From: Plakobranchus ocellatus
Taxonomy: Eukaryota; Mollusca; Gastropoda; Plakobranchidae
Assembly (NCBI GenBank): GCA_019648995.1
Contig: BLXT01001270.1
Coordinates: 85,545 to 108,816, forward strand
Length of the DNA: 23,272 bases
Reading direction: 5' to 3'
Shown here: positions 7,665 through 17,150 of the stretch, piece by piece
Position numbering within the stretch: the stretch's first letter is position 1
How the letters are laid out: each line of letters opens with the position of its first letter
The notes under the pieces: model-generated
The model's input: the letters and a program-made list of their open reading frames with translations, nothing else
What the model was told of the DNA's origin: nothing
Database searches by the model: none
Program-made: the position numbers and the translations under genes

Positions 7665-9018
7665 TTATCTTATTTTAGCCATTCCAAAATTTGGTTTTGG
7701 AAGGTGGTGTGTGTTGAACTGAGGGTAATTTAATGTCCCATGATATTTTTTGCTCTTCAAATCGCTGCTGTTAAAACACTGAAACAAGCGATCAAATTGC
7801 TCAGCAAACTTGGCTGTTTCTATTGCCTGAGGTGGCTGAGCTTCCAGAGTGACCATGGCAGAGATCCCTGCAGCAACCCTGTGGCCAAGGACTTGGGCTA
7901 CCAGACATATGCGGAGGTGACTGAATGGCGGAATTGTGATATGCTTGAGCGACAATTAAGGGGCCATGTGGATAGTAGATTTGCAGTCTTATTCATACAT
8001 GAGTACTGCGCAATATGACTCCGAAAAGCAAGAGGGTCGTGAACTCAAAACCGTAGAACTTAAGATTGTTCCGATGAAGGATATTTTGTTGCTATCGCAA
8101 GAAAAATAAGGCTGCTCTTTTGTTATCTGAAGCCAATTACACATTGCTGTGTGGTTGCTCCCTTGGTCGCAGATGACAATGTAAGGAACCAAATTAATGG
8201 CAGAAACACTACGTATGACTTCATACAATATAGGGACAAGAATGTGGGCTTTCACAAGTCCATTTGAGAAATAGTAGGACAAAGGCTGCTTTCACTTGGT
8301 CGAAAAACCTTTCAAAATAACACCAAGAGCATGTGTTGCATGTTTAGGGGAACGACCAAACTGTCGAAAATCTTCAAAACCTTCAACTTGATCGTCGAGA
8401 GGATTGAATAGTACGGATGCTTTGTAGGCCACCTCATCCGGGTGTATAGCACACACCTTCTCCTGCACACCCACAGAGGAAACTTTTATCGTTAAAAGAT
8501 GCATCATATTTGTACAAATAATTAGGTTTGTCATGTACGTTCTCTATAGCTTTGTGTAAGAGTATATGCAGAGGGCATTTTGAATACACGGTGTAATAAG
8601 CCTGGAGTAATGCATGATATGACATATAAGGCAAGGCCTTTAGCTCTATAATTATGTCCATCACCCTCCTTTCACTGATAACTTTAACACCCGTACTTCT
8701 GTGAGGACAAACTCTAACGCTGATGGTGACAGATACTGTGTGACAGTCTAAAGCGAAGATCATCCAATTATTACTCTTCAAGCTTCCGTCTCCTTTATTT
8801 TCCCTCTATTGAGTTGCTTGTGCCTGATGCAAACGCCAAGTTATCGAGCGCAAAGCATTCATTTTCTGTTTCAAAATAGCTACCTCATTAGTATCGTGAG
8901 AAGTTGGAGACACGTTCTCATGATGAAACTTAAGACATTCTGCCAGTTTTGCGGCGAATTTTTCAACCAATAATTGAAGATGTTGATCCTCTAAATGATT
9001 TTCAAAATTAGAAAACAC
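7665..9018 (-). pseudogene. P-element-like transposase, degraded
   Basis: Conceptual minus-strand translation matches P-element/THAP9-type transposases in order. There is a charged coiled-coil-like segment (9018-8806). Next comes a helical stretch with Y-H-A-L-L (8781-8540). The catalytic-core start P-D-E-V-A-Y-K follows at about 8436, with N-P-L-D-D-Q-V-E-G-F-E-D just after it. The second catalytic region I-C-D-Q-G-S-N lies near 8167. The C-terminal part (7955-7665) has V-L-G-H-R-V-A-A-G-I and F-D-R-L-F-Q-C-F-N-S. In active relatives this is a DDE-like RNase H transposase that moves DNA by cut-and-paste. Breaks seen are a frameshift around 8440-8530, an in-frame TGA at 8289-8291, a stop at 7989-7991, and apparent loss of the segment between the core and the C-terminal part. 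The N-terminal THAP zinc finger was not found, and neither were terminal inverted repeats. A dead copy. Confidence 0.8.
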
Positions 9019-9229
9019 TTGAATGGATTCAAAAGAAAAAAAGAACGATTGGATGCGTTGTTCATGTAAAACTGTGAAAATAAGAATGTTATTGAATGGT
9101 ACATTAGGCAGTGCTGGTGTTTGCTTAAATTATTACGGAAGCCCGTCCATAAAAGAGCAGGAAGCGATAAAAAAAAAAAAACCTCCATCGCAATGAAAAG
9201 ACAGGTTTTGAGTGTTTATTTCTTGCTCT

Positions 9230-9640
9230 TTTTGCTTCTTTTGTTTTTCATTTTATCAAGAAAATTTTGCCTCTGATGAAAAGCACACTCCCAATGTATT
9301 TTAGCGTCTTCTGACAAGTCCAATGTCTAACGTTTTCGAAGAGAATGAGAAAATATGCGCTATTTTACTGAAAAAAAAGAGGCTCTGTTACGATCGAAAC
9401 TAACTCGCGCGTTTAAGCTGTGGCTCTCTATTAGAGTTATTTAATAGTGTCTTTTACCCTTACTCTATCGTTTGTGGCTGGTAGATTAGTCTTCTTACGC
9501 TGGTTTTGAAGCGTGAGGCGATGAAAGTAAAGTCTTGTTACCATTTTTAGGCTACTTTTTTGCCAAAAATTGCCAATTTTACCACTACAAATTATTTTCA
9601 AAGCCAGGATACACTCAAATATAGGAAAAGACTAGTAATG
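9230..9640. repeat. Unclassified dispersed repeat, piece A
   Basis: Piece A shares CTTCTGAC...TCCAATG, AACTCGCG.GTTTAAGCT.TGGCT and CTTACTCTATCG strings with 12590-12955. It also shares a GGCTACTTTT..GCCAAAAATTGCC segment with 12290-12315. No coding capacity is visible and the family is not one I can name. Confidence 0.55.
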
Positions 9641-9950
9641 TTGTTTCAAAGCCAAGGTCATAAAAGGCGGTTCTAAGCACCAGGGACTCGGCCTTCATGG
9701 TTAAAGAAACTCAATGGACGAACATCTACTCGTACTTACCTTCTTAGAGGTGAACCGAGTCAATGATAATCCTCAACACATTATTTGAGTGTGACCAGCG
9801 TAAAAACACACATATGGATATCTCCAAATGGTGCATCAATAATTCATATTGATTACATACTGGTCAGTAACTGGTTTTCTAGCTTTTTTCAATTACAACA
9901 CGAAACCGGTGCAGACTGAAACTGACTGCACTCTCCTAACAGCGAAAATG
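9641..9950. other. No recognisable content
   Basis: AT-rich intergenic sequence. The 60-codon ORF at 9849-10031 shows no family resemblance. I see no repeat, RNA gene or regulatory signal that can be supported. Confidence 0.5.
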
Positions 9951-9989
9951 ATATTATTAAGAGGTTTAGAAAGAGAAGAACATCTTGCA

Positions 9990-11995
9990 TTCAAACGGTC
10001 TCATCTAGAGAATTACAGAAACCAGATATGAAATAAAGATACTTTATAGAAACAAAGATCGAACTGAAAGCCATACGAGAAGTGCAAGTAGTAAACAAAC
10101 GCCATATTATGTATGGTTAGACTTGAAAGAAGTATGGAAACAAGCAGCAGAAGCAGCTTAGAGCAAAAAGAACAAAGAAAGAGAGGAAAACCATGGATAA
10201 CTCAAAAAAACCATACAACTTGCGGCAAAAAAAAAAAAAAAGAAACGTCAAATAAAAAGCAGACAAACATTTACGTCAAAGACTAAAAACTAAAGTAAAA
10301 AGAGAATGGCTAGCTGCACAATGTTGCTAAATAGAGGAATTTGATGAAAACAACAAATCATAGGAGCTCTACAATCAAATTAAGATAACAAATCGAAAAC
10401 CATTTCAACCAAATCTGCTTGCCAATTAAAAAACACCTAAGCAGTAGCACTAAGCCATTCTGGTGCAATAATGACAAGATGGAGAGAATACGGCGAAAAC
10501 TGTTTTGACTCATAAACTCTCAAATTGTAATAGGCGAAATAAAAGCAAAAGAACCAGAACAAGTGATGAGTGAAGTAAAAAGCGAATTAAATAAATTAAG
10601 AACTGTAACTCACCAGGTTTGCTCTGAAAGTAATTCACTTATTATGCTGCAAGATATGGACTCTCTGCAAATGGCCAGCCGAATAAGAACAAAAATGAGT
10701 TATTTTGCACAAAGCTGGGGATCCTAAAGACTGTTGCAATTACAGAATAATTGCACTTTATTAGACATACTGGTAAAATCTTGCTATACATCATCTTAGA
10801 AAGAATAAAGGCAAAAGTGGAAGACGAATTATTTGTAGAGAATCTGGCTGGTTTTTATGCCCTAATAGAACAAACCATTGACATACACAAAGAAAGAGGC
10901 ATACATCATTGTTATTGATTAAAGAAAAGCTTTCGCTGGCGCTTGCCATGATGAACTTTTCAACACACTCACGACTATGGGTTTTCCCTTTCACCTTGTC
11001 GCGGTTATACAATCGCTAGATACAGACTAAAAGGCAAAGAGAAGATGGAGCAGCTCACACACAAAGCTTTTCGAAATAGGAAAAGGGGTCAGGCAAGAAT
11101 GTATTCTACCACCTCACCTCTTCAACATATACATAAGCAAATTATGAGAGATACTGACATGGATAAATGTAATATGCAAGTTAGAGGAAGGGACATTTCA
11201 AACTATAATATGTAGAGGACACTGCATTATGTGCAAAGGACCACACAGAGGCAAGAAAATGTTATAAGCAATCTCAATACAGCCCAAGTAAAGAAAAGTC
11301 TGAAATTTAACGTCAGAAAAAAATTCTATGACCCTCTAAACATCAACAACGAAGACATAAAATGTATGGACCACTTTAGTTATATATTCAGGATCCATAA
11401 AAAGAAATAAGGCTGACTGCTCCATAGATATTATCATAATTATTGTAATGGCAAGGGGGAAAATGCTGAAATTAAACAATATTTGGAAAATATAAAATTA
11501 TCGAGACACAATTGAAAATCAAGCCTCTAATCTAGACAGTGTTGACGTATGGCGCTGAGGGATGGACACTCCGCGTGCAAAAAAGACATAAAGAAGATAG
11601 AATCTGCGGAAATATGGTGCTATAGACGTTTCTAACCTATGAGTTGGAAGGAACAAAAAACTGACGAAAGTTTCCTTAAATGACTTGACATATCACGACA
11701 CATTTTGGGTAGGGTACAGAAAAGAAAACTATCCTTCCTTGGACATACTGTAGAAGAAAATGCTCATTTATGAAAGATCTTATACAGGGAAAACTCGAGG
11801 GTAAAAATGGCAGAGAAATATCACAGCAAATTTATTCTGATACCATCAAGAATTGAACAGGGAAGAACAGTTGCAGTACTCTTCACCACGATAGAAAGGT
11901 GATAGGATTGGCGAGATAGAATTAAAGGGGTAAAGCAGGCAATAAACTTTTCTTAAAACGACGCTGGCCATAAAAAGAAAGAAAGAAGGAAAGAG
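9990..11995 (+). mobile_element. Dead non-LTR retrotransposon (APE-type LINE), copy 1
   Basis: Frame-shifting + strand translation follows an endonuclease/reverse-transcriptase ORF of the RTE/Jockey-like kind. It shows a linker with V-K-R-E-W-L-A-A-Q (about 10295) and N-R-K-P-F-Q-P-N near 10390. RT fingers follow with D-P-K-D-C-N-N-Y-R (about 10722) and G-K-I-L-L-Y-I-I-L-E-R-I (about 10772). Then come D-E-L-F-N-T-L-T-T-M-G (about 10953) and G-K-G-V-R-Q-E-C-I-L (about 11082). The catalytic box is at 11209-11220. The 3' part carries F-S-Y-I/L, W-C-Y-R-R-F and R-K-L-S-F-L-G-H-T (about 11725). Stops and frameshifts are frequent. The catalytic Y-A-D-D box reads Y-V-E-D, so the active site is broken. 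It ends near an AAAG-rich tail (about 11970-11995), the usual 3' end of such elements. The 5' limit is approximate. Confidence 0.85.
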
Positions 11996-12089
11996 AGAAG
12001 ATTAAAAGCGAGTGTTTGCTTAGACTGTTGCGAGCGTGGGTCTATAATACAGAGGAAGTCTTTAAAAAAATTCTCTATCCTGATCAAGC

Positions 12090-12375
12090 GCCAACATTTT
12101 TAGAACTTTTCTCTTGCTCTTATTGCATCTTCCTAATGTGAGGTTGTTAAATGAAAAGAAAAAAAAAATCAGATTCTATGAAAAGCATATTCTTAATGTA
12201 CTATATCATCTTCCGACGTACCGACGGGATAGTGTTTTGAAAAAATGGAATGTTAATAAAAATTTTGTGTCCATAATATGTTGGTTTTGATGGCTACTTT
12301 TAGCCAAAAATTGCCCTGTAGATGACTTCCGAATGTAGAAAACGCTTAAATATAAATGACAAAAAGCTAGAAATA
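12090..12375. repeat. Unclassified dispersed repeat, piece B
   Basis: Contains ATCATCTTCCGACGTA (about 12206-12221), also found in piece C, and GCCAAAAATTGCC, also found in piece A. It lies just after the LINE tail, so the LINE may have inserted into or beside an older run of this repeat. Confidence 0.5.
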
Positions 12376-12489
12376 TGACAAAAAATATGTTGCTTATTCA
12401 AAAAAAAAAAAAAAAGTATAACATTATTTGATCAGATTTGAGGCATGTTTTTCATCAGACTGTAATGGAAGCACTTCCGAAAAAAGAGG

Positions 12490-12955
12490 AAAGTGATAAA
12501 AAAACTCGCGCATCGGGATTGAGCGACAAGATTTTGATTACCTATTTATTACATGTATTGTTTCCTCCACAATTTAATTTTGTCAAAAAAGCATCACATT
12601 CGATCAGTAGCTCATTGTCAATGTATTATGTCATCTTCCGACGTATCCAATAGCTCTCGCTTTGGAATAAGGGGAGGAGAATGTGAAGTTGGTTTTTGTA
12701 TATAGCCAGTCCACAACAAGGTATTCTCAGGGTTTCGTCAGGCCAGGGCACAGGTGGCGGGGCTCGAACCTGCGCCAGAATGGTCCCTGCAGATTTCAGG
12801 GCGGACTCGCTAGCCACTGTGCTACCGACGCCCCCGAAAATGTAAGGAATATTGTTTAAAAACAGGTTGTGCACGATCACAATGAACTCGCGGGTTAAAG
12901 CTATGGCTGTTGAGTTTAAGCTATCAATCTTACTCTATCGATATGTAAATGAAAT
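12490..12955. repeat. Unclassified dispersed repeat, piece C, split by a SINE
   Basis: TCATCTTCCGACGTATCCAA (about 12630-12649) and the AACTCGCGGGTTAAAGCT / CTTACTCTATCGAT segment (about 12884-12940) match pieces B and A. The tRNA-derived SINE at 12689-12835 interrupts it, which makes the SINE the younger insertion. The small ORFs reported across this interval (12438-12653 and 12626-12880) are not convincing genes. Confidence 0.55.
12689..12835 (-). mobile_element. tRNA-derived SINE with target-site duplication
   Basis: Read on the minus strand, the element starts near 12835. It carries a box A (TAGCACAGTGGC, positions 12824-12813) and a box B (GGTTCGAGCCCC, positions 12770-12759), the internal RNA polymerase III promoter of a tRNA-like head. 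A short body follows and ends near 12689 at an A-rich tail. The imperfect 12-bp flanks GAGAATGTGAAG (12677-12688) and GAAAATGTAAGG (12836-12847) look like a target-site duplication. It has no coding capacity and depends on a partner LINE. Length is about 147 bp. Confidence 0.8.
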
Positions 12956-13126
12956 TTACGAAATCTTTAAATTATTTTCACAATAGCATTTAAGTCTCGT
13001 AAGCTATTTAATACTGATATGAGAGAATTCTATTCATACGTTTCTCAATCTCGATAAGACCTACATGTCTACTTCTCTATAATGACTGAATATTTTAAAG
13101 AATATGCTCACTAATGCGTGAGCAAT
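12956..13126. other. Short unassigned stretch
   Basis: AT-rich sequence between the dispersed repeat and the partial SINE. Nothing could be supported here. Confidence 0.5.
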
Positions 13127-13138
13127 TATGCCGCGACA

Positions 13139-13195
13139 GAAAGGTCCCTGCAGATTTCAGGGCGGACTCGCTAGCCACTGTGCCACCGACGCTCC
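13139..13195 (-). mobile_element. Partial second copy of the same SINE
   Basis: An exact 40-bp match to the full SINE (12782-12821) occurs at 13143-13182, and the similarity continues to about 13195 with two or three changes. Only the box A half is present and the box B half is missing. It has the same orientation and lies about 360 bp away, so it is either a truncated insertion or a duplicated fragment. Confidence 0.8.
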
Positions 13196-13433
13196 CTGCG
13201 GAAATATGTCGGCAAAAGATAAGAAAAATATGAGGTCGTTCCCCAACTCTCTAGTCAGTTTTAGATCTATTATCAAAGAAACTTGAGGTGCCGACCATGC
13301 ATGCTTTTAAAACTGATAATACTATAGGATTAACTAGTGAAATTAATACTAGCAGAGATGCCTGGTTCTACCTTTAAAAATTCTTTTTTTTATAGGACTA
13401 CATACTAATAATTATGTTAAACAATGCATTAAA

Positions 13434-13434
<1 letters not shown>
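13196..13434. other. No recognisable content
   Basis: Non-coding AT-rich sequence leading into the CT microsatellite. I see no gene or element. Confidence 0.5.

Positions 13435-13502
<68 letters not shown>
13435..13502. repeat. (CT)n microsatellite
   Basis: A perfect CT run of about 68 bp. Confidence 0.98.
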
Positions 13503-13504
<2 letters not shown>

Positions 13505-13550
13505 TGGTTCAAACTTTGTGATAAGCATTGAGCCAGGGTCCAATGGTGGA

Positions 13551-13586
13551 AGTAGTAGTAGCAGCAGCAGTAGTAGTAGTAGTAGC
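13551..13586. repeat. (AGT)n/(AGC)n short compound microsatellite
   Basis: Twelve trinucleotide units mix AGT and AGC, a smaller version of the tract at 16035-16260. Confidence 0.95.
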
Positions 13587-15040
13587 GCCGCATGAAAGAA
13601 AATGAAGTGCCGATTAAGATTTTCCCTTATTTTATTAATATTATTTGAGCTAACCTAAAAAATTAACACACGCGGTAAACGAAAGAAAAAAAAAAACACG
13701 TACACACAGACACAACTCAAAACCACGAAAGTTGTCACGGTTCCCATCGCTCCCTGTTGTTAAAGTTTCTTTGCACCTTTTTTTTTAAAAACAAAATATC
13801 AGTATCATGTCGGATTAAGATTAAAAATATTGAGCTCTAGACTCCTGTGATAGAAAATTAAAAAGGACTTATGACAATTCACTTGAGATCGTTTTTTTTG
13901 TTAATACTACCTGATAAGAATGCAAGTTCTTATTTGTGATCGTTCAAAAGATAGGTAGAACCTTTTTTCGTGTAAAGGTTTTATTCGATCAAATGTAAAT
14001 GGCATAGACTAACTCAACACCCAAACTGATTGTGCATGAATTTCCACGTTGGGATCAATAAATGTTTCCTATTTCCTTTTCCGAAGCGCAGAAATTTTTT
14101 TTTAAGTCGCAATCTCTTTTTAAAATACGAGTTAACGTAAGTTAGTTTAGTCGATTCATATGAAATTATTTTCTTTAAAAAATGTCTTCCTCTCCATCAA
14201 AAACCTTAAGAAAGCTAAAAAAGAAAAAATTTTAAAGGAAAAATACTTATGTACAGATTAAATAACAAGAAAACTCTTTTCTTCTACTTAATCAAAAAAA
14301 AAAAAAAGTTTTGCAAATAAACTGAATATTTCGAGCCAACGGACAGAATATACTACTTTTTACGATTACATTCACAATTAATTGAATTATATTCAGATTT
14401 CTGATGATAACTAATAACCATACACCTGAATCCGCAGCAGAGCTTCATCTCCTGGTTTTTGTTTTTGTTCATTCCATACTTTGTAAGCAGGTGTCTACTT
14501 TCCCCCACACGTAGTTTTTTTTTTTTTTGTTTTGTTTTTACCAAATCTAGTATCATTTTTCACTTTAAACAAAATTGCCTTGATATTTTTACGATCAAAG
14601 CTAATAATTTTGCCTTTAATTTTAAATTTTTATCGCAGCCCTACGCAAAGTTTGATTGCCGTAATATGATGATTAAGATAGATTATTGTACAGGACAAAG
14701 GGCGAGATTTTATCTGTGTGTGCATCCGGTCTTTGTTAGGATAAAATTGCTTCAGTTTCTCAATAGAATTTACCGCGATTCGGATAGACTACCTGTCCTA
14801 TTTCTTTATGAAACAGAGTATGATTATATTTAACCTTCAATATTACAAGACAATTAATTGTGCTGAAAGCGAACTTTGTGATTGAAGATCAAAGGACTCG
14901 TATTATCAAAAAAAATGAAATACAATAATTTCTGTCATGTCGGATAGAAATCTGGCATGGACCATCGAGAAAAGGGCAGTCACATTAATTCGTAAAAATA
15001 TTTTTGCATTTTCGTGAGTATAATTAAGATGGGGTAGAAG
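13587..15040. other. Long AT-rich stretch without recognisable genes
   Basis: Numerous A and T homopolymers, no repeats shared with the rest of the window, and no RNA gene. The 124-codon + strand ORF at 14459-14833 starts in T-rich sequence giving a phenylalanine run. It has no recognisable domain and I treat it as chance. Confidence 0.55.
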
Positions 15041-15081
15041 TTTTTTTTTTTTTTTTTTTTTTTTGGGGGGGGGGGGGGGGG
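15041..15081. repeat. T24-G17 homopolymer switch
   Basis: A run of 24 T is followed directly by 17 G. The G-run could form a G-quadruplex on the + strand. Such junctions are also frequent sites of sequencing or assembly error. Confidence 0.97.
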
Positions 15082-15879
15082 ATATTCTAAACAGGTAAGT
15101 GCAATCATATATTTAAAAAAAATCACTAAGCCTCATTTATGCTACATTATTCATGCAGCATTTTAGATGATTTAGTAATTTATATGCCTAAGGTTTTTAA
15201 AGCGCCCATCTCTCAATGGGAGTGTCTATTCTGATTTCACATCAGTTTTAGGCCTGCCATATTCACTAAATAATTCAGTTTAAAGCCGTTTACATCTGAC
15301 TACATCGGTTTATCTCAAACGGTGAGATCCACATTTCTGCCTTAATTCCTTGTTCTTAATGCGAAGAAACTTTATTTTCCTAACGTTGGCAAGGATATGT
15401 AGCGAAATAGTCAATGCCTTTTGAAGCAACGTTGAATTTGTTTTACTTTCTTTTAAAAGTTATTTTGCTCATCTTTTGCCATCTTTTAACTGACTACTTA
15501 ATGTTATTGAAATTTTTATGGATTTGCGACATAAGTTTTAAAGCAATTTATTAAGCTTAATAGTTAAATATTTCTGATACAAGTATAAACAATATGATGA
15601 GCATAATACGACTCATTAAAATATTTCTAACGATAGATTTATTCTGTGCGTCATTTAATATTTGTAAAAAAAAAAAAAAAATAAAAAACCATCTTAAAAA
15701 TTAAAGTTTGTATCATGTTTTTCTAATACAACACACTTCAAACGTAAAGACGTAGAAAAGAAAGGTATATTCATTGATCAATATAAAAATGCATTCTTTT
15801 TTTTTAATTAATGTCTTTCGTTTTTTTTTCTTTTTGGCAGCCTAATGGTCTTAACTATCAAATCAACACCTTTGCTTTC
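15082..15879. other. No recognisable content
   Basis: AT-rich non-coding sequence with an A-run at 15667-15682. No ORF of interest, RNA gene or transposon motif was found. Confidence 0.5.
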
Positions 15880-16034
15880 TCAAAAACCGTAATGGAAAAA
15901 AAAAATACAGTATTGCAAGTAAAGACAAGGTTTTAGTAGCAGCAAAATCTGAATTAAAAGACATAAAAGGAATAAAGTGATAAGTATATTAATAACATAA
16001 ATGAGGAAAAGAGAAGAAGAAATAGACGTAATAA

Positions 16035-16170
16035 TACTAGAAGCAGTAGTTGCAGCAGCAGCAACAGTTACAGCAGCAGCAGCAGCAGTAACAGCAGCAG
16101 CAGCAGTATTAACAGCATTAGTAGCAGCAGTAGTAGTAGCAGTAGTAGTGGTGGTAGTAATAGTGATAGT

Positions 16171-16261
<91 letters not shown>
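16035..16261. repeat. (GCA)n to (GTA)n compound trinucleotide tract
   Basis: Begins as CAG/GCA units with interruptions, passes through a mixed zone (about 16100-16195) and ends as a pure GTA run of about 65 bp. The right end is the counterpart of the tract at the window start and marks the left landmark of duplication copy 2. The poly-V/A, poly-L and poly-T ORFs here are artefacts of the repeat. Confidence 0.96.
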
Positions 16262-16262
<1 letters not shown>

Positions 16263-16466
16263 GTTCAACTGGGTTGAAATAGCAATTTTGATTTGAGGAG
16301 CTGGGAAATGGAGTGTGGAAGAGGATGAGCACTAGATAATGGTAATTAATGAAGACAAAGATTTTGGCAAAGTAAGAGAAGAATGAAATAGTGCAGTCTT
16401 GCGCATGATATTGTTTTTTCTATTTTTGTTGGGTTTAGTAAATGTTGAGGTTAAAATGTTTTTAAC

Positions 16467-17010
16467 CTGATATTATATTTCCTCTCTCCAGAACTGTAAT
16501 CTGATATTATATTTCCTCTCTCCAGAACTGTAATCTGATATTATATTTCTTCTCTCCAGAACTGTTATCTGATATAATATTTCCTCTTTCCAGAACTGTA
16601 ATCTGATATTATATTTCCTCTCTCCATAAGTGTAATCTGATGTTATATTTCCTTTGTCGAGAATTGAAATCTGATATTATATTTCTTCTCTCCAGAACTG
16701 TTATCTGATATTATATTTCCTTTGTCCAGAATTGTAATCTGATATTATATTTCCTCTCTCCATAAGTGTAATCTGATGTTATATTTCCTTTGTCCAGAAT
16801 TGTAATCTGATATTATATTTCTTCTCTCCAGGACTGTTATCTGATATTATATTTCCTTTGTCCAGAATTGTAATCTGATATTATATTTCCTCTCTCCAGA
16901 ACTGTAATCTGATATTATATTTCCTCTCTCCAGAATTGTAATCTGATGTTATATTTCCTTTGTCCGGAATTGTAATCAGATATTATATTTCCTCTCTCCA
17001 GAATTGTAAT
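16467..17010 (+). repeat. Minisatellite: sixteen 34-bp units carrying splice-acceptor-like motifs
   Basis: Exactly sixteen units of 34 bp fill 544 bp with no insertion or deletion; unit boundaries fall at 16467+34n. Each unit has CTGAT (branch-point-like; CAGAT in unit 16), an AT core, a pyrimidine run and CAG, then GAAYTGTAAT. The canonical AG is kept in 13 of 16 units. Units 5 and 9 read CCATAAG and unit 15 reads CCGG. Units 5-8 and 9-12 form a 136-bp higher-order repeat with three differences, and unit 3 is identical to unit 7. Copy 1 has only one such unit (from 282), so the array arose in copy 2 or collapsed in copy 1. The last unit sits exactly where the single motif sits before gene 1. 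Confidence 0.95.
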
Positions 17011-17150
17011 GAGTAGACACATGATTGGGTGAAGATTATTATAATCAGTTGCCGAGGCTCATGCTGAAAGATTACTGGAAAAATGTACCTGCACTCCACA
17101 AAGGTAGACAACACTACTCGTTATCCTGCACTGGATCAAATGACAGATAA
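17002..17150 (+). promoter_or_regulatory. 5' leader and upstream ORFs of GPCR gene 2
   Basis: From the AG of the last minisatellite unit (17000-17001) to the start codon is 81 nt, the same as in gene 1. The M-I-G mini-ORF and the overlapping out-of-frame uORF (17061-17150, 29 codons) are both preserved, with the same stop position relative to the receptor start. The distal leader has about seven substitutions, whereas the final 45 or so bases before the AUG are identical to gene 1. Confidence 0.45.

Noticed and set aside
14459-14833. 124-codon + strand ORF
   Set aside because: It starts in a T-rich homopolymer region, has no recognisable domain, and ORFs of this length occur by chance in AT-rich sequence with few GC-rich constraints.
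15880-16332. ORFs of poly-T, poly-V/A and poly-L
   Set aside because: These read the compound trinucleotide tract in different frames. The duplication counterpart at the window start is plainly a microsatellite.
16467-17010. CRISPR-like regular array
   Set aside because: The units are contiguous with no unique spacers and the context is eukaryotic. It is a minisatellite.
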